In this document: piece after piece, positions 5,229-5,265 of the stretch | Layout: the number at the start of each line of letters is the position of its first letter | Numbering within the stretch: position 1 is the stretch's first letter | Source: JBCCSZ01 sp039199225 | GTDB lineage: Bacteria > Bacteroidota > Bacteroidia > Chitinophagales > Saprospiraceae | Direction of reading: 5' to 3' | Assembly: GCA_039199225.1 (NCBI GenBank) | Contig: JBCCSZ010000406.1 | Coordinates: forward strand, 1 to 5,265 | Length of the DNA stretch: 5,265 nt | Program-made: the position numbers and the translations under genes | Notes under the pieces: model-generated | Databases searched by the model: none | Seen by the model: only the letters and a program-made list of their open reading frames with translations | What the model was told of the DNA's origin: nothing

Positions 5229-5265
5229 ATGTGTTTTTGTGAGTGAAATTTAAAAACCCATTTAA

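Larger units (their letters stand above)
4808..5265. other. 458-base intergenic region without a secure gene
   Basis: No convincing long coding frame is present on either strand, and no minus-strand frame enters from the right edge for more than about 22 codons. The first part (4808-5025) is AT-rich and holds a hairpin beside an A6 run, a perfect 16-base palindrome and a perfect TAnnTTTG box. The second part (about 5026-5228) is less AT-rich and open in several frames, then ends in a cluster of small hairpins (5166-5228). The last 37 bases are AT-rich with no recognisable signal. No intrinsic terminator is evident directly after the barrel gene. Confidence 0.6.

Noticed and set aside
1..5265. 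CRISPR array, tRNA, rRNA, insertion sequence or phage genes
   Set aside because: No regularly spaced repeats, no cloverleaf-like or rRNA-like segments noticed, and no transposase, integrase or structural phage motifs in any frame.

Overview
The window looks like a chromosomal stretch from a member of the Bacteroidota, possibly a Saprospiria- or Cytophagia-like environmental lineage. The genes have no recognisable Shine-Dalgarno sequence. The intergenic spaces hold matches to the Bacteroidota sigma factor -7 element (TAnnTTTG). The large lipoprotein carries a Bacteroidota-style acidic export signal right after its lipobox cysteine, and the last gene has a signal peptide ending in FA|Q. The phylum is an inference from these signals; the genus cannot be read from the sequence.

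Layout. Bases 1-515 hold the 3' part of a gene of unknown function whose start lies upstream of the window. Bases 516-692 are intergenic, with a sizeable imperfect hairpin (554-596) and a weak promoter candidate. Bases 693-4109 hold the dominant feature, an intact 1138-residue lipoprotein. It has an N-terminal six-bladed-propeller, putative-dehydrogenase-like domain with four calcium-loop-type motifs, a long central HEAT-repeat solenoid and a C-terminal single-haem cytochrome c domain (CVRCH). This is the architecture first named from planctomycetes and verrucomicrobia ('Piru_Ver' N-terminal domain plus Pirellula/Verrucomicrobium haem-binding domain). Bases 4157-4807 encode a 216-residue secreted protein that looks like a small outer-membrane beta-barrel. 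It has its own plausible promoter in the 47-base gap.

Bases 4808-5265 have no secure gene. They contain a hairpin next to an A6 tract (a possible minus-strand terminator), a perfect 16-base palindrome just upstream of a perfect TAnnTTTG box, a compact stretch open in several frames including a 45-codon minus-strand ORF, and a cluster of small hairpins near the end.

How the parts may work together. The large protein is most simply read as a surface-anchored quinoprotein-like oxidoreductase that passes electrons to its own haem domain. Substrate and cofactor are not known. The barrel protein may simply be a neighbour. I see no transposase, CRISPR array, tRNA, rRNA or phage gene. The best candidate for something not well described is the large multidomain lipoprotein; the 3' intergenic region is a weaker second.
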